The notes: generated by a model not told the origin, from the letters alone. A stretch of 64,000 nt of DNA from Simmondsia chinensis (GCA_018398585.1 JAGTTD010000010.1:20830005-20894004); one strand, 5' to 3'; shown: positions 33,906-45,715, counted from the first letter of the stretch. Made by a program: numbers and translations.

Positions 33906-36299
33906 TCAAGAAGCACATTTATTTGTCACGAACATGTTGTCAACTTCAACCTGATCAACTTCACTTTAGTAGTCATCGGGATCCATTAGAGCTTGGATGA
34001 GTGCCCTCCTTAACTCTTTAGATAGCTGGAGTGCATCATAGATACTCAATCGAGCAGGGATTCGTTTTAAATGAGTATGAACGTCATAACGAACTCTTTC
34101 ATTGTACGGTGCTTGTCTTACAATCAGAGGGACCGGAATGGGGAGATCTTTGACGAGAAATGCCTTCTCATTCGTTGGCGGGGCCTGTCCTAACTACCCA
34201 TCCGATTGTTCCTCGACATGAGGTGATGTCATTGCGTGTCCTGTTGATTGTGTAGGCTCTTTGCTCTTCTCAACTGGCCTTGGTGTTGGTAATTGGAGGG
34301 CCAGAACGAAGAGTGATTTGATCAACTTCAAGGTTCACCTCCTCGATTTCTTTTTCCTCTAGAGACACCATGTAACAAGGAGTTGTCCATTCTTATTCCT
34401 CATCTTCATCACTCAAGGAACCCTCTCTAAGAAACTTCTTCGGGAAGTAGTCCTTCAAAGTTACAGGGACCCTAGTAGGGGGAACATATTCCTTGTCTGA
34501 GGTCACTTCTGCCTTCCTGGAAGATTTGGATTTCTTCTTTTTGTTTTTCTTCTTGTTCTTCCTTTTGGAAGGATTTTGTCCTCAAATCTTTACACCTGGT
34601 GAACTAGAGCTTTGAGCGATGTCTTTTCCGAACACTTTCCTGCTAAAACAGGTCTGCCACTCATATTAGTCATCGTCATCGTCTTCAGGGTCAGAATCCA
34701 GTGCCTCCGGTTTGGTCATAAGTTCGTATAAGCTGGGTATGGCTATTCCAGGTCGAGGCATGTCAGGATAAGCTTATTGAACTATGACTTCTCCATCAAC
34801 AATATAATGGACCTGTATAGCATCAGGAGGTAACTCCACTGTTGGTACATTGTCCTTCTTAAGGGGCAACTGAGCACCATTGTCGTCCTCTACAGATGAT
34901 GTTGTACTAGATGAAGCGATTGCCCCTTGGAGGATGTTCCGGCTTCGATTTCAGTCTACCCATTGTTGATCATAGCTTCGATTATGTCTTGAAGGACGTA
35001 GCAATCTTCAATTGGATGGCTTATAAGGGTAATACTTGGGGTTATCAATCTTGCCAGCTTTGTCTTAAGTTTTTGATCAAGAAGGGTAATTGCTTTTGCT
35101 GCGATCAACTCATTGAAGATACCCTACACATCGTCATTATTGAAGGGGTATTTCTTCTCCTTTTTTTCCTGAAGAGTGAGCCTTTGAACGTGCTTCCCTT
35201 TGCATTTATCATTTTTCCTGCCTACTACATTGATGGCTTTCTCAGTTGTTTTGATAAAGGTGGCCATAGCCTCACCCTTTTTGGCTGGCTTTGTATTTTC
35301 TCCCTTCCTTCAACGGTCCGGGTTTTATGAGATGCGATCTTCTATTGAGTGGTTTGTCCCTTGACATTACAAGCTTTTGTAACGGGCACATTAAAACTTT
35401 GGTGTTCTGCAGTAAGGACATATGTAGCTACCTTTGGCTCGAGGTTGTTGGCACACATTTGAATCGCAGAGTGTTCACTCAATTTCTCGACACATTGGAG
35501 ACTTAAGCTCTTCTATCGTGTAATGAAATCGTTTGCTCTCTCATTCAGCTTTTGAACGGCATAAGCTAGATCCATTATCGACACTTTTTTCTTGGAACTC
35601 ATGAACTGGGCCAGAAACACCTTTTGCAAGCCATCCCAAGTTCGAATTGATCCGGGTTGCAGCTGAGTGTACCACGTAAACATCAATACTTTTAGGGAAT
35701 GGACGAATTGCCGCATTAGAAAGACATTGCTTAAGGCTATCTTGCCGCACGCAAAATGATAGTGGGCCAAATGCTCATGCAGTGACCCAATCACGCCATC
35801 AAACTTCTCAACTTCGGGTTCTGATACCCGTGAGGGACGACACTGTATCAGAGTGTGTTGGATATGGCTTCTAATAACCCTAAACAAATGGGTTTATAGA
35901 AGCTTGGTATTCCTTTATCCCTTCTGCTATCATAGCTTCAATATTTTGCTATGTCAGCTCAGACTGCTAACTCTAAACCTCTTCTTCTGGCTGTGGCGTT
36001 CTTGCTGATGCATAAGCTTGATTGGCTAATTGTGCAGCGAGTGCAACAATTTCAGCCTCCTTCTCAATAAGCTTTCGTTGCAATTCCTACAACTGCTCTT
36101 CTACGCTTGTAGGTCCTGTCACTAAAACTGGCATATTCTCTAATTGGTCTTGTATGTTCAATTTCTCCTGAAACTCCCTCAGAAAATCCTCTTCATTGAA
36201 AAGTGAACTAATGTCTTCGTATATGGGTGAGCTTGCGTCCGGCATCAGGTCAGTTGGCTTAGTTCGGCTTACTGATACCATCTCAGCATATGTCATTAA
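33906..36299 (-). pseudogene. Element E: gag, central and C-terminal parts
   Basis: The minus strand resumes at 36299 next to element G and reads MTYAEMVSVSRTKPTDLMPD. The Retrotrans_gag core is at 35887-35513 (FDGVIGSLHEHLAHYHFACG, SLKVLMFTWYTQLQPGSIRT, AQFMSSKKKVSIMDLAYAVQ). From 35500 to 34920 the diagnostic Tat segment is legible: KKYPFNNDDVCRVFNELIAA and LISHPIEDCYVLQDIIEAMI. Farther on, Lys-rich and acidic stretches lead to TRVPVTLKDYFPKKFLREGS and VDQITLRSG. Several frameshifts and stops occur. Plus-strand ORFs in this zone are antisense shadows. Confidence 0.75.
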
Positions 36300-37717
36300 T
36301 GTTGGCCCTAAAGCCAATATTATTGTAATTTTGATGATAACAAGCATTTAGTGAGTCATGGGATTTAAATTATTCTAATCTTGTTTTTAAGTGACTTATA
36401 AGAAAGCTAGGCATATCAAAACTAATCATGGATACGAAGCTTTCCAAAAGATGATAAATCAAGGGGAAAAGAGATAAAAGCTTAAGAGAAAATTTATCCA
36501 AATTGAAGGGAACGTGATCCGAGTCTGAGCATCATAAAGTTATTTATTTTTTATTGTCTAGGACTTAGGATCGATATATCAATTGAGTTCAAGTCTCAAT
36601 ATTGATATGTGATGCTCTTACAAAAATGATTTTGAAAAATATTTTAGAGAGTTGATTTATCAAATTTTATTTGAAAAATATTCAAGTCAAAAATTAAACC
36701 AATCTAGTTTATCAATTAAAATATTTTTTAAGATTGTTACTTTGAAAAGTATGATCAAATCAAATAAAGATAAAATTTTAATGGGTGATGATTCAGCTTG
36801 ATTTATGGAACTAATCATTTTTATGATCAAGTAAAGTGGGAATAAATTCAAAAAATTGAACAAATATAGCAAGCAATCAATCAATTTTTTAACTTAGGAA
36901 ATATGACAAAAGTATCCCACCAATCAGGCAAATTGATCAAAACGTGTAAATCCACCCGGGTAGGCCGAGTGTCGACACACAGGCTTACAGGAGCCACCAA
37001 GAGCTACTGTGTGTCGACACGCAGATAGAAAAAGCTCAAAACGGCTACTTTTGACTTGATTTCTTTCCAAAACCTTTTCCCAACTTTTTAAACATCTTAT
37101 TGGCCCTCATCCAATACTCTCTAAGCACTCTTTGATAAAAAGTTCTCGTATATATTTGCACTTTAAAGGTTTGTTTTTAAGTTTTGTTTAAAATTTTTAT
37201 TAGAGCATCACTTGTTCTCTTATTGTTGATCTTTGAGCATTATTGGCATATCTTTAGCTTTGGCTAAGCTTGATCAAGTGTCAATTCACTCTTCCAAGAG
37301 TGAAGAATTTGAGTGCTTTAGTTCTTTCATTGCTTTATTCAAATTTGTTGCATTGTAACGGTTGGATCCTGAACCTACTGTTACTAAAGGATCGGTTGTA
37401 AAAGGTTGGTCTTGAGCCTAAGTACAAAAAGACCGGTTGTAAAGGTTGGATCGTGAGCCTATTTTTGAAAAGGATCATCGAGCTTAGTTAAAGGCTCAAG
37501 TGACTAAGCGTAGTCACTTGAGAAGTGGACTAGCTTCCGGTTTGGAAGTGAACCACTATAAAAATCTTTGTGCATCCCTTTTATTTTTGTCTTTGTCTTT
37601 CATTTAACATTTATTGTTTAGCTTTTAATTAACTTTTTGGTTAATAAATTTAAAATTTTCATTTATCACTAAAGAACCTAATTCACCCCCCCTCGTAGGT
37701 TGCCATTTGGACCTTCA
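36300..37717 (+). repeat. Element G 5' LTR (TATA region deleted)
   Basis: 1418 bp from TGTTGGCCCTAAAGCC to GGACCTTCA. Compared with the 3' LTR it lacks 40 bp (corresponding to 45711-45750) at the point CCCTCAT/CCAATAC near 37110. That piece holds the TATA box, and its ends share TCAT. The 5' promoter is therefore probably dead. Two palindromes of the GTGTCGACAC type are at 36969-36980 and 37011-37022, 42 bp apart. Confidence 0.92.
36969..37022. promoter_or_regulatory. Palindrome pair in the element G 5' LTR U3
   Basis: GTGTCGACACAC at 36969-36980 and GTGTCGACACGC at 37011-37022, spaced 42 bp (2 x 21) start to start. In the 3' LTR the copies sit differently, 21 bp apart. Confidence 0.75.
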
Positions 37718-37734
37718 ATTGGTATTAAAGCCAG
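37718..37734 (+). other. Element G primer-binding site
   Basis: ATTGGTATTAAAGCCAG directly follows the LTR. It resembles TGGTATCAGAGCC with two changes. Confidence 0.7.
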
Positions 37735-37775
37735 TGCTCTATTATTTTTGGGTCTAACAACCTTAGATTGATCCT

Positions 37776-39504
37776 ATGGCAACTTTCACTCCAACCTTAG
37801 CCGAGGGTCAATCGACCAACAAGCCTCCTCTTTTTGACGGGGAAAATTTTCCCTATTGGAAGCTAAGAAAGAGACTTTATATTACATCTATTGATTTTGA
37901 CTAATGGCTTATTACAAAAAAAGGTGATTACATACCCTCAAAGAAACAAGGTGAGAAAACCATTGAAAAAGAAGAAAATAAGCTTATGCAAGATGACAAA
38001 GAAAAACTTGCAAAAAATGTAAAAGCTCATTATCAACTCTTATGTGCTATTGCCCCAAATGTCTTTAACCATGTGTCCGGTTGTCAATTGGCAAAAGAAA
38101 TTTGGGACAAGCTAGAGGTCACCTATGAAGGTACGGATCAAGTTAAATCTTCTAAAATCAATATGTTGGTAAGAGCTTACGAACTTTTCAAAATGAAACC
38201 GGAGGAATCAATAAAAGAGATGTACACTAGATTTTTGGATATTACTAACAAACTCCGTGCTCTTGGAAAAATGTATTCAAATGAGGAGCAAGTTAGTAAA
38301 ATTCTTCGATCTCTCCCTATTTCATGGCAAGGCAAGGTTACTGCTATTTGGGAAGCTCATAACCTCTCATAACCTCTCTGCTTATAAACTTGATCAACTA
38401 ATTATCAATCTCATGACCCATGAGATTGACATGAAAGAGTTTAAAGAAGAGGAAAAACAAAGACATAGCATTTAAATCATCTCTAAGTGACGAAAGTGAA
38501 GAAAGTTATGATGAAGTTGTTATGTTAGCAAAAAGATTTTACAAACATCTTGAAAAGAAAAGATTTAAGAAAAACTTCAAAAATGGTTCATCTTCCTCCA
38601 AAGATGAACCAACTTGCTATGAGTGTGGGGAAGTCGGACATCTTAAAAGGGATTGTCCCAAGCCAAAATATAAGAAGTTCTTCAACAAACTTAAAAAGAA
38701 AGACAAAAAGGAAGAACGGAAGAAGGCTTTTGCGGCTTGGGGAGATAGCGACGATGACTCCAATGAAGAAAGTGAAGAGGAAGTGGCTAACTTTTGTCTC
38801 AAGGCTTTTGATGACGATAGCATTGAAGAAGATGAGGTAAACGATCTATCTTATGATGAACTTGTGGTTGGTTTTCAAGAGTTATATGAGAAATATAAAT
38901 AATTGAAAAAACAACACAATACTTTTATCAAATGTCTTGAAAAGACGGGATTGGAAAATGATTCAAAACAACGTTTAGTGCTTGAACATGAAAATGAATC
39001 CCTAAAGAAAAAGAATGAGTCTTTAAATAATGAGATCATTAAATTAACAAATGAAAAGAAATCCTTGGAAGAAACACTTCATACTTTAAAGGAAAATGAG
39101 AAAGGAAAATTCAAGGAAGACAAATCACTTTTAAAAGAAAATGAGTCTTTGAAAGAGAAATGGAAGAACTTTCGAAAATATCAAGCAAATTTTTTAAAGG
39201 TCAAGAAGCACTTGACAAAATTCTTGCATCTCAAAAGCCAATTTATAACAAAGAAGCAATAGGTTATAATGGAAATGTCCAAAATAAAATTTTGAATATT
39301 CTTTTTGTTAAAGCCTTGTCACCTTCAACAAACTCTGTAAGGTGCAACTATTGTGGTGACTATGGGCACATCATTTACCAATGTTCTTTCAAAAGAAACT
39401 TGAAAAAGATAAAGATGGTTTGGGTCCCAAAAGGATCTCAACCACCAAATGTCAAGGCTAACAACAAAAGACCCAAGAAAATTTGGGTACCTAAAATTGT
39501 TTGA
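37776..39504 (+). pseudogene. Element G: gag with coiled coil and two zinc knuckles
   Basis: ATG at 37776: MATFTPTLAEGQSTNKPPLF, then DGENFPYWKLRKRLYI and a TAA at 37902. The UBN2-type copia gag continues (CQLAKEIWDKLEVTYEGTDQ, LVRAYELFKMKPEESIKEMY). A 10-bp tandem duplication (CATAACCTCT, about 38356-38375) shifts the frame in HNLSAYKLDQLI. A second shift follows near 38470. The first knuckle is CYECGEVGHLKRDC (38600s), followed by acidic stretches and a long heptad coiled coil broken by a TAA at 38900. The second knuckle CNYCGDYGHIIYQC lies at about 39345-39385. This arrangement is typical of SIRE gag. Confidence 0.85.
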
Positions 39505-39985
39505 ATTGTGATAGGTGTGTATGGAAATCCAAAGCAAAAAATAAAAGTGGTACTTGGATAGTGGTTGCTCAAGACACATGACCGAAGATAAATCCAAGTT
39601 CACTTCACTAACACCAAGAAAAGGAAATGTCACCTTTGGTGGCAATAAGAAAGGAAAAATAATCAGTATCAGTAATGTTGCTTCTAACTCTTCTCCTTGC
39701 TTTGAAGATGTCTTACTTGTGGAAGGTCTTAAGTACAACTTGCTAAGCATTAGTCAATTATGTGATAAATGCTATTGTATGAACTTTGAATCATCTAGGT
39801 GCATAGTTAAACATGCTAAAACAAATGAAATTTTGCTTGTTGGTCTACGATGTGAAAATGTTTATATGATTGATCTTGATTGTATAGACTCATTAAAATG
39901 TTTTAGTGTCCTGGATGAAAATGGTTCTTGGATTTGGCATAGAAGATTCGGACATGCTAGTATGGATTTAATTTCAAAACTTTAA
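39505..39985 (+). pseudogene. Element G: protease and pre-integrase domain
   Basis: From about 39545: WYLDSGCSRHMTEDKSKFTS, the copia aspartic protease with an intact DSG. Next come FGGNKKGKIISISNV and LLVEGLKYNLLSISQLCDKC, and the pre-integrase segment SWIWHRRFGHASMDLISKL with the first two zinc-binding His. TAA at 39983-39985 ends the frame. Confidence 0.88.
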
Positions 39986-40957
39986 AAAAATGATCTTGTT
40001 AGAGGTTTACCAAAGCTAAAATTTGAAAAAGATCATATTTGTGATGCATGTCAATATGGCAAACAAACTAGATCGTCATTCAAACCCAAGAACGTAGTTT
40101 CAACATCAGGGCTTCTTGAACTCTTACATATAGACTTGTTTGGTCCTACTCGTCATTTGAGCCTTCGTGGAAAGCGATATGGACTTGTAATTGTTGATGA
40201 TTACTCCCGCTTTATTTGGGTCCTATTCTTTCTCATAAGAGTGAAACATTTGATAAATTTGATAAATTTTGTAATAAGGTACCAAATGAAAACGATTTGA
40301 AAATTGTTTCGGTTAGAAGCGATCATGGAAGGGAATTTGAAAATTGAAATTTATTGTGATTACTTTGGAATTGATCACAATTTTTTGGCACCTCGAACTC
40401 CTCAACAAAACGGAGTGGTTAAAAGAAAAAATAGAACTCTTGAAGTAATGGCAAGAACAATGATTTGTGAAAATAACTTGCCTAAATCTTTTTGGGCTGA
40501 AGTCGTCAACACCGCTTGCTATATTTTAAATCGAGCTTTAATAAGACCAATTTCAAAGAAAACACCATATGAACTTTATAAAGGTAGAAAGCCAAACATT
40601 GTTTATTTTAAACCTTTTGGGTGCAAATGCTTCCTTCACAACAATGGCAAACCAAATCTTGGAAATTTTGATTCATGAGTGGATGAAGGTATTTTCATTG
40701 GATACTCTTTAACAAGCAAAGCATATCGAGTCTATAATAAAAAGACAAAGGTTGTAGAAGAGTCTATATATGTAGTTTTTGATAAAAATAATGTCTTGTC
40801 CTCTAGAACTCCTTGTGATGGCAATGACATAGTAATCAAACCAATAAACAGCACACACTCATCCAATGAGCAAGAAAATGTTATATCTAACGCTCAAATG
40901 AATGAATCAAAAGGAGACAACCAAAATGTAGAATCCAAAGGGGAAAACTTACCATGA
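39986..40957 (+). pseudogene. Element G: integrase
   Basis: Zinc Cys pair in HICDACQYGKQTRSSFKPKN. First catalytic Asp in LLHIDLFGPTRHLSLRGKRY, followed by VDDYSRFIWVLFF. Frame shifts occur around 40220-40300. The second Asp is in VRSDHGREFEN (different phase). The motif that normally reads PQQNGVVERKNRT is PQQNGVVKRKNRT, so the catalytic Glu is Lys. The domain ends with KTPYELYKGRKPNIVYFKPF, GCKCFLHNN and DEGIFIGYSLTSKAYRVYNK. TGA stops lie at 40676 and 40955. Confidence 0.85.
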
Positions 40958-42607
40958 GATTTGAAATACTTGAAGGATCACCCAACAAGTCAAATCATTG
41001 GTGATCACTCTCAAGGTGTAAAAACTAGGCATGCATTAACGAAATATTGTCATTTAGCCGCATTCATCTCTCTTGAAGAACCCAAGAACATAAAAGAAGC
41101 TCTTAATGATGCAAATTGGATAATGGCAATGGAGGAAGAGCTCAACCAATTCAAGAGAAGTGATGTATGGGAACTTGTAGATAGACCCCAAGATCATCAA
41201 GTCATAGGTACCAAGTGGGTCTACCGCAACAAAAAGGATGAGGAAGGTAACGTGGTAAGAAATAAGGCAAGGTTGGTAGCTAAAGGCTATAACCAAGAAG
41301 AACGTATAGACTATGAGGAAACCTTTGGCCCGGTTGCTAGGCTAGAAGCTATTAGACTCTTATGTGCATTTGCCTCATTTAAAGATTTCAAACTTTTTCA
41401 AATGGATGTTAAAAGTACATTTTTAAATGGTCTTATTGAAGAAGAGGTTTATGTTGAACAACTACCCGGATTTGAGGATGACAAATTTCCCAATCATGTT
41501 TTCAAACTCAAAAAGGCACTCTATGGATTGAAACAAGCTCCTAGAGCTTGGTATGAGAGATTGAGTTCCTTTTTAATGCACAATGGATTTTCAAGAGGAA
41601 AAGTTGACACCACACTTTTTATCAAACACTCTAAACATGACATTCTTATCGTACAAATTTATATTGATGATATAGTGTTTGGTGCTACTAATCGATCTCT
41701 TTGTGAAGAATTTGCAAATCTTATGAGTAGGGAATTCGAAATGAGTACGATGGGAGAACTCAACTACTTCCTTGGATTACAAATCAAGCAAGGCAAGGAA
41801 GGAATTTTCATCAACCAAGCCAAGTGCATAAAGGAAATGCTCAAGAAATTTGGCATGGAAAATTTCAAGGCAATAGCAACACCAATGAGCTCAACTCTTA
41901 AGTTAGATATGGATGAAAAAGGTAAACAGGTGGACTAAAAGCTATGTCGAGGTATGATCAGATCCCTTCTTTACCTTACCGCTAGTAGATCTGATATTAT
42001 ATTCAATGTATGTTTATGTGCTAGATTTCAAGCATGTCCCAAGGAATCTCATCTATGTGCCGTGAAAAGAATATTTCGATACCTAGTTGGTACTCCTACT
42101 TTAGGCATATTTTACCCTAAATGTGATTTCTTTGATTTAGTTGGATATAGTGATGCAGACTTTGCCAGATACAAAGTGGACCGAAAATCGACTAGTGGTA
42201 CTTGTCAATTCCTCGGTCACGCTTTGGTATCATGGTTTAGCAAAAAGCAAAATTCCATTGCTTTATCCACTGCCTAGGCCGAATATGTTGCATGTGATAG
42301 TTGTTGTGCTCAAATGTTATGGTTAACGCACCAATTAAATGACTATGGCATTCATATTAACCATGCTCCCATAATGTGTGATAACACTAGTGCTATATGC
42401 CTAACTAAAAACCCGGCTCAACATTCAAGAACAAAGCATATTGAGGTTCGACATCATTTCATTCATGATCATGTACTCAAAGGAGATGTCATTGTAAAAT
42501 TTGTTCCCACCAACGAGCAATTAACGGACATTTTTACTAGACCTCTAAGTGAAGAAATCTTTTGCAACATTAGAAGTAAAATAGGCATGTGTAATCTATC
42601 ATCTTGA
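40958..42607 (+). pseudogene. Element G: reverse transcriptase and RNase H
   Basis: In frame with integrase. RT: EPKNIKEALNDANWIMAMEE, TKWVYRNKKDEEGNVVRNKA, RLVAKGYNQEERIDYEETFG, LFQMDVKSTFLNGLIEEEVY and the catalytic IYIDDIVFGATNRSLCEEFA. RNase H: VGYSDADFARYKVDRKSTSG, SWFSKKQNSIALSTA, then AEYVACDSCCAQMLWL and MCDNTSAICLTKNPAQHSRT. It ends TDIFTRPLSEEIFCNIRSKI. Stops at 41936 (TAA) and 42275 (TAG) are the only breaks in 1.65 kb. The catalytic YxDD and the RNase H acids are intact. Confidence 0.92.
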
Positions 42608-43340
42608 CCTTGATTGCATACATGAGTGATTTGCATTTAATATTGAGTTTTAATACTCATCATAAAAGAGCTCCAATGGACCAAGTATTCTTATCCAATT
42701 CATGGATATAGGAACTTGGACCAATTTTTTTTAAAACAAAAAAATAATAATAATAATATTTAAACAAAAAAAAAGAGGAACACACACACAGAGAAATAGA
42801 GCACCGTTCTGTCTTCTAAATCTGTGTGTCGCCACACAGAGCAGCAGTACTACTGCTCTGCATCTGTGTGTCGACACACAGACCGTGTGTGTCGACACAC
42901 AAGTGAAAAAAATAATAATAATAATACAGAACCCCTTTGTTTTTCACTTCACCATCCCCTTCCTTTCTTTATCTCTCTCTCTCTCTCTCCAAACCCTAGC
43001 ACTTTTCATTCAAATTTTCACCACAAACCACCATTTTTCTTCAAATTTCTTCCAAATATTTACTAAACATCAAGTTTCTAACTACATTTCAACATCAAAA
43101 CCTTCAACTTTTATCAAAAACGCATCTTTTTCACAAGCCCTAACCCAAAACCAAACCTCCGATTTTTTTTTTTATTTCTCTTCTTTTTTTTCTTCATTTT
43201 TTAAGTTTAAAAACTCTCTCTTTCACTACCATTTCATTTTCTTTCACAAACTCATTTCTTTTTCAAAAACCCTAACCTCCGATTTTTTTTTCGATTTCTC
43301 CTCTTTTTTTTTTTCCAAATCTCCTCAAAGTCATTCATCC
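42608..43340 (+). other. Element G spacer between pol and envelope-like ORF, with palindromes
   Basis: Three GTGTCGACACAC-type palindromes at 42826-42837 (one mismatch), 42868-42879 and 42889-42900, spaced 42 and 21 bp. Between the first two lies a 22-bp near-palindrome (42838-42859, AGAGCAGCAG then TACTGCTCT). A GAA/ATA-rich and then CT-rich stretch follows up to the ATG at 43341. There is no TATA box that I trust. Splicing or internal initiation would be needed to express the next ORF. Confidence 0.65.
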
Positions 43341-44468
43341 ATGGGCCGTAAAACCGCTGCCAAGAAGAGATCTAGACACATTGAAGGGGCTTCTTCTTCT
43401 CGGGGTCCTAGCTCGGTATATTCCTCTAACCCCTTCCTCAAAAAGGAGGTATTATTGGGTAGATTTGTTGACTGGACTTGGATTAGGACTCATAACTTGG
43501 GAGAATTATTTTCTCTATTTGAAGGAGTAGGTTGGACTGAAATTTGCTCTATAAAGGAACCGATACATCTGGAATTAGTAACAGAATTTTATTTCAACTT
43601 AAACATTTCAAAAACTACTCATTTTGAACTATTCTATATTATTTCAGGTCAAGGAATCAAAATTAATGCTGATTATGTCAATGATTTACTTGGCTTTGAT
43701 TTTAGTATAGAGGATGAATTTCATTTTCCTCAAGAACTCCACCAATTTCCGCTCCCCGAATCTCGCCGACACTCCTTACTTCGTCGTATTTGGGGTAAAA
43801 TGCCACTCTCCAACCCATCGAGGCCTAACTCCAATAATTTAGGAGTGGTTCTTAAGCTAGCACATAAAATAATTTGTATGAACATCACTCCTAGGTCGGG
43901 AGGCTTTGACTCGGTTTCAAATCTACATCTATTTTTGCTATCTAGACTCATCAAAGGGAAGAAAATTAATTTAGGGGATTTAGTCTTAAAATTCATGTTC
44001 CACATTCACACTAGAAAGACTAATCCCGCATATGGGATGCTTCTTACCCGCATTTTTCAACAATGTTTAAACCGCTCATCTTTTCAAAACCCCATTCCCT
44101 ATCGAGATGACTCTATAGAGACATCCTTGAAAAAAATGGGCTTCGAATTTCGAAATAACGAATGGGTAAAGAAGTAATGAGGAGCTCGAAGGGTAGAAGT
44201 AGAAGAGGAAATAAGAGCCGAGGACGAAGAAGAAGGGCATTTTGATGAAGGGGGAAATCGGGATAACGAGCTAGAGTCCTAGCCCGGACCTCAAAAACGA
44301 AGGAGTTTAGATGAAAGACTTACTTCTGTGGAAGTTCAATTAGCTTCCATACAAGAAATTCAGTCTTCGCTACACTCTTAATTTGAAGAGTTCCGCCAAG
44401 AACATCATTCTACAATGCAAAAATTATTTGACTTTTTGTCTTGTAGACTTCTACCCCCTACCCCTTAA
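43341..44468 (+). pseudogene. Element G: envelope-like / plant transposon protein ORF
   Basis: ATG at 43341 (MGRKTAAKKRSRHIEGASSS) is preferred over the upstream in-frame extension, which is CT-rich and low complexity. A basic, Ser-rich N-terminus leads to the conserved domain often named putative plant transposon protein: VLLGRFVDWTWIRTHNLGEL, GQGIKINADYVNDLLGFDFS, LRRIWGKMPLSNPSRPNSNN and HIHTRKTNPAYGMLLTRIFQ. The frame stops at 44175 (TAA). Beyond it an acidic and coiled-coil tail is legible (EVQLASIQEIQSSLHS) with further stops near 44279 and 44380. No signal peptide or membrane segment is visible, so the envelope label is historical. Confidence 0.8.
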
Positions 44469-44898
44469 GGTTTTTTTTTTTTTTTTCCCTATTTTCAAAA
44501 ACTTGGAGCCACATTTTTCCATATTATACAATCATGTTTAATCTTATACACTTTATGGATGTTCTTCTTTATTCTTCTTATGTGCATTAATGTTCTAATT
44601 GTCATATTCCATCTCTCCCCTTGTGCTTTTTGTTGATGACAAAGAGGGAGAAAAATTGGTGTGTAATATTCATACATAGTTATGTGCTTGATTGAGAAAT
44701 GATAAAAAAGATCCTAAAATGCATCAACTTAGGGGGAGCAATTGCGTTTGAACCTTAATCATGGTATAAATTGCTCCATAAGTTCATAGTCATATGTATG
44801 CTTCAATATGTGATGCTTTTATGGTGAAATCTATGCTTTAACTTTCACATTTCCAAGAGAAAACACCAAATGTTTGTCATCATCAAAAAGGGGGAGCT
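44469..44898 (+). other. Element G 3' untranslated region and polypurine tract
   Basis: Non-coding. AAAAAGGGGGAGCT at 44886-44898 is the polypurine tract adjacent to the 3' LTR. A second AGGGGGAGC copy near 44730 resembles an internal tract. Confidence 0.75.
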
Positions 44899-45569
44899 TG
44901 TTGGCCCTAAAGCCAATATTATTGTAATTTTGATGATAACAAGCATTTAGTGAGTCATGGGACTTAAATTGTTCCAATCTTATTTCTAAGTGACTTATAA
45001 GAAAGCTAGGCATATCAAGATTAATCATGGATACGAAGCTTTCCAAAAGATGATAAATTAAGAGGAAAAGAGATAAAAGCTTAAGAGAAGATTTATCCAA
45101 ATTGAAGAGAACGTGATCCGAGTCCGAGCATCATAAAGTTATTTATTTTTAATTGTCTAGGACTTAGGATCGGGATATATCAGTTGAGTCCAAGTCTCAA
45201 TATTGATATGTGATGCTCTAACAAAAATGTTTTTAAAAAATATTTTAGAAAGTTGAATTATCAAATTCTATTTGAAAAATATTCAAGTCAAAATTAAACC
45301 AATCTAGTTTATCAATTAAAATATTTTTTAAGATTGGTACTTTGAAAAGTATGATCAAATCAAATAAAGATAAAATTTTAATGGGTGATGATTTAGCTTG
45401 ATTTATGGAACTAATCATTTTTATGATCAAGTAAAGTGGGAAATAAATTCAAAAAATTGAACAAATATAGCAAGCAATCAATCAATTTTTTAACTTAGGA
45501 GATGTGACAAAAGTATCCCACCAATCGAACAAATTGATCAAAACGTGTAAATGCACCCAGGTAGGCTGA

Positions 45570-45602
45570 GTGTCGACACACAGATGGTATGTGTCGACAC
45601 AC
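45570..45602. promoter_or_regulatory. Paired palindromes in the element G 3' LTR U3
   Basis: Two exact GTGTCGACACAC copies at 45570-45581 and 45591-45602, 21 bp apart start to start, about 115 bp upstream of the TATA box. Confidence 0.75.
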
Positions 45603-45715
45603 AGGCTTATAGTAGCTACCAAGAGCTGAAAAAACTCAAAACGACTACTTTTGACTTGATTTCTTTCCAAACCCTTTTCCCAACTTTTTAAACATCTTAT
45701 TGGCCCTCATTTGCC

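Noticed and set aside
34911..35506. Plus-strand ORFs of 139 and 71 codons
   Set aside because: They are antisense to the Tat gag of element E, whose minus-strand translation carries known motifs.
42885..43340. Upstream in-frame extension of the envelope-like ORF
   Set aside because: It is CT-rich low-complexity sequence overlapping the palindromes; the ATG at 43341 starts a protein-like sequence.
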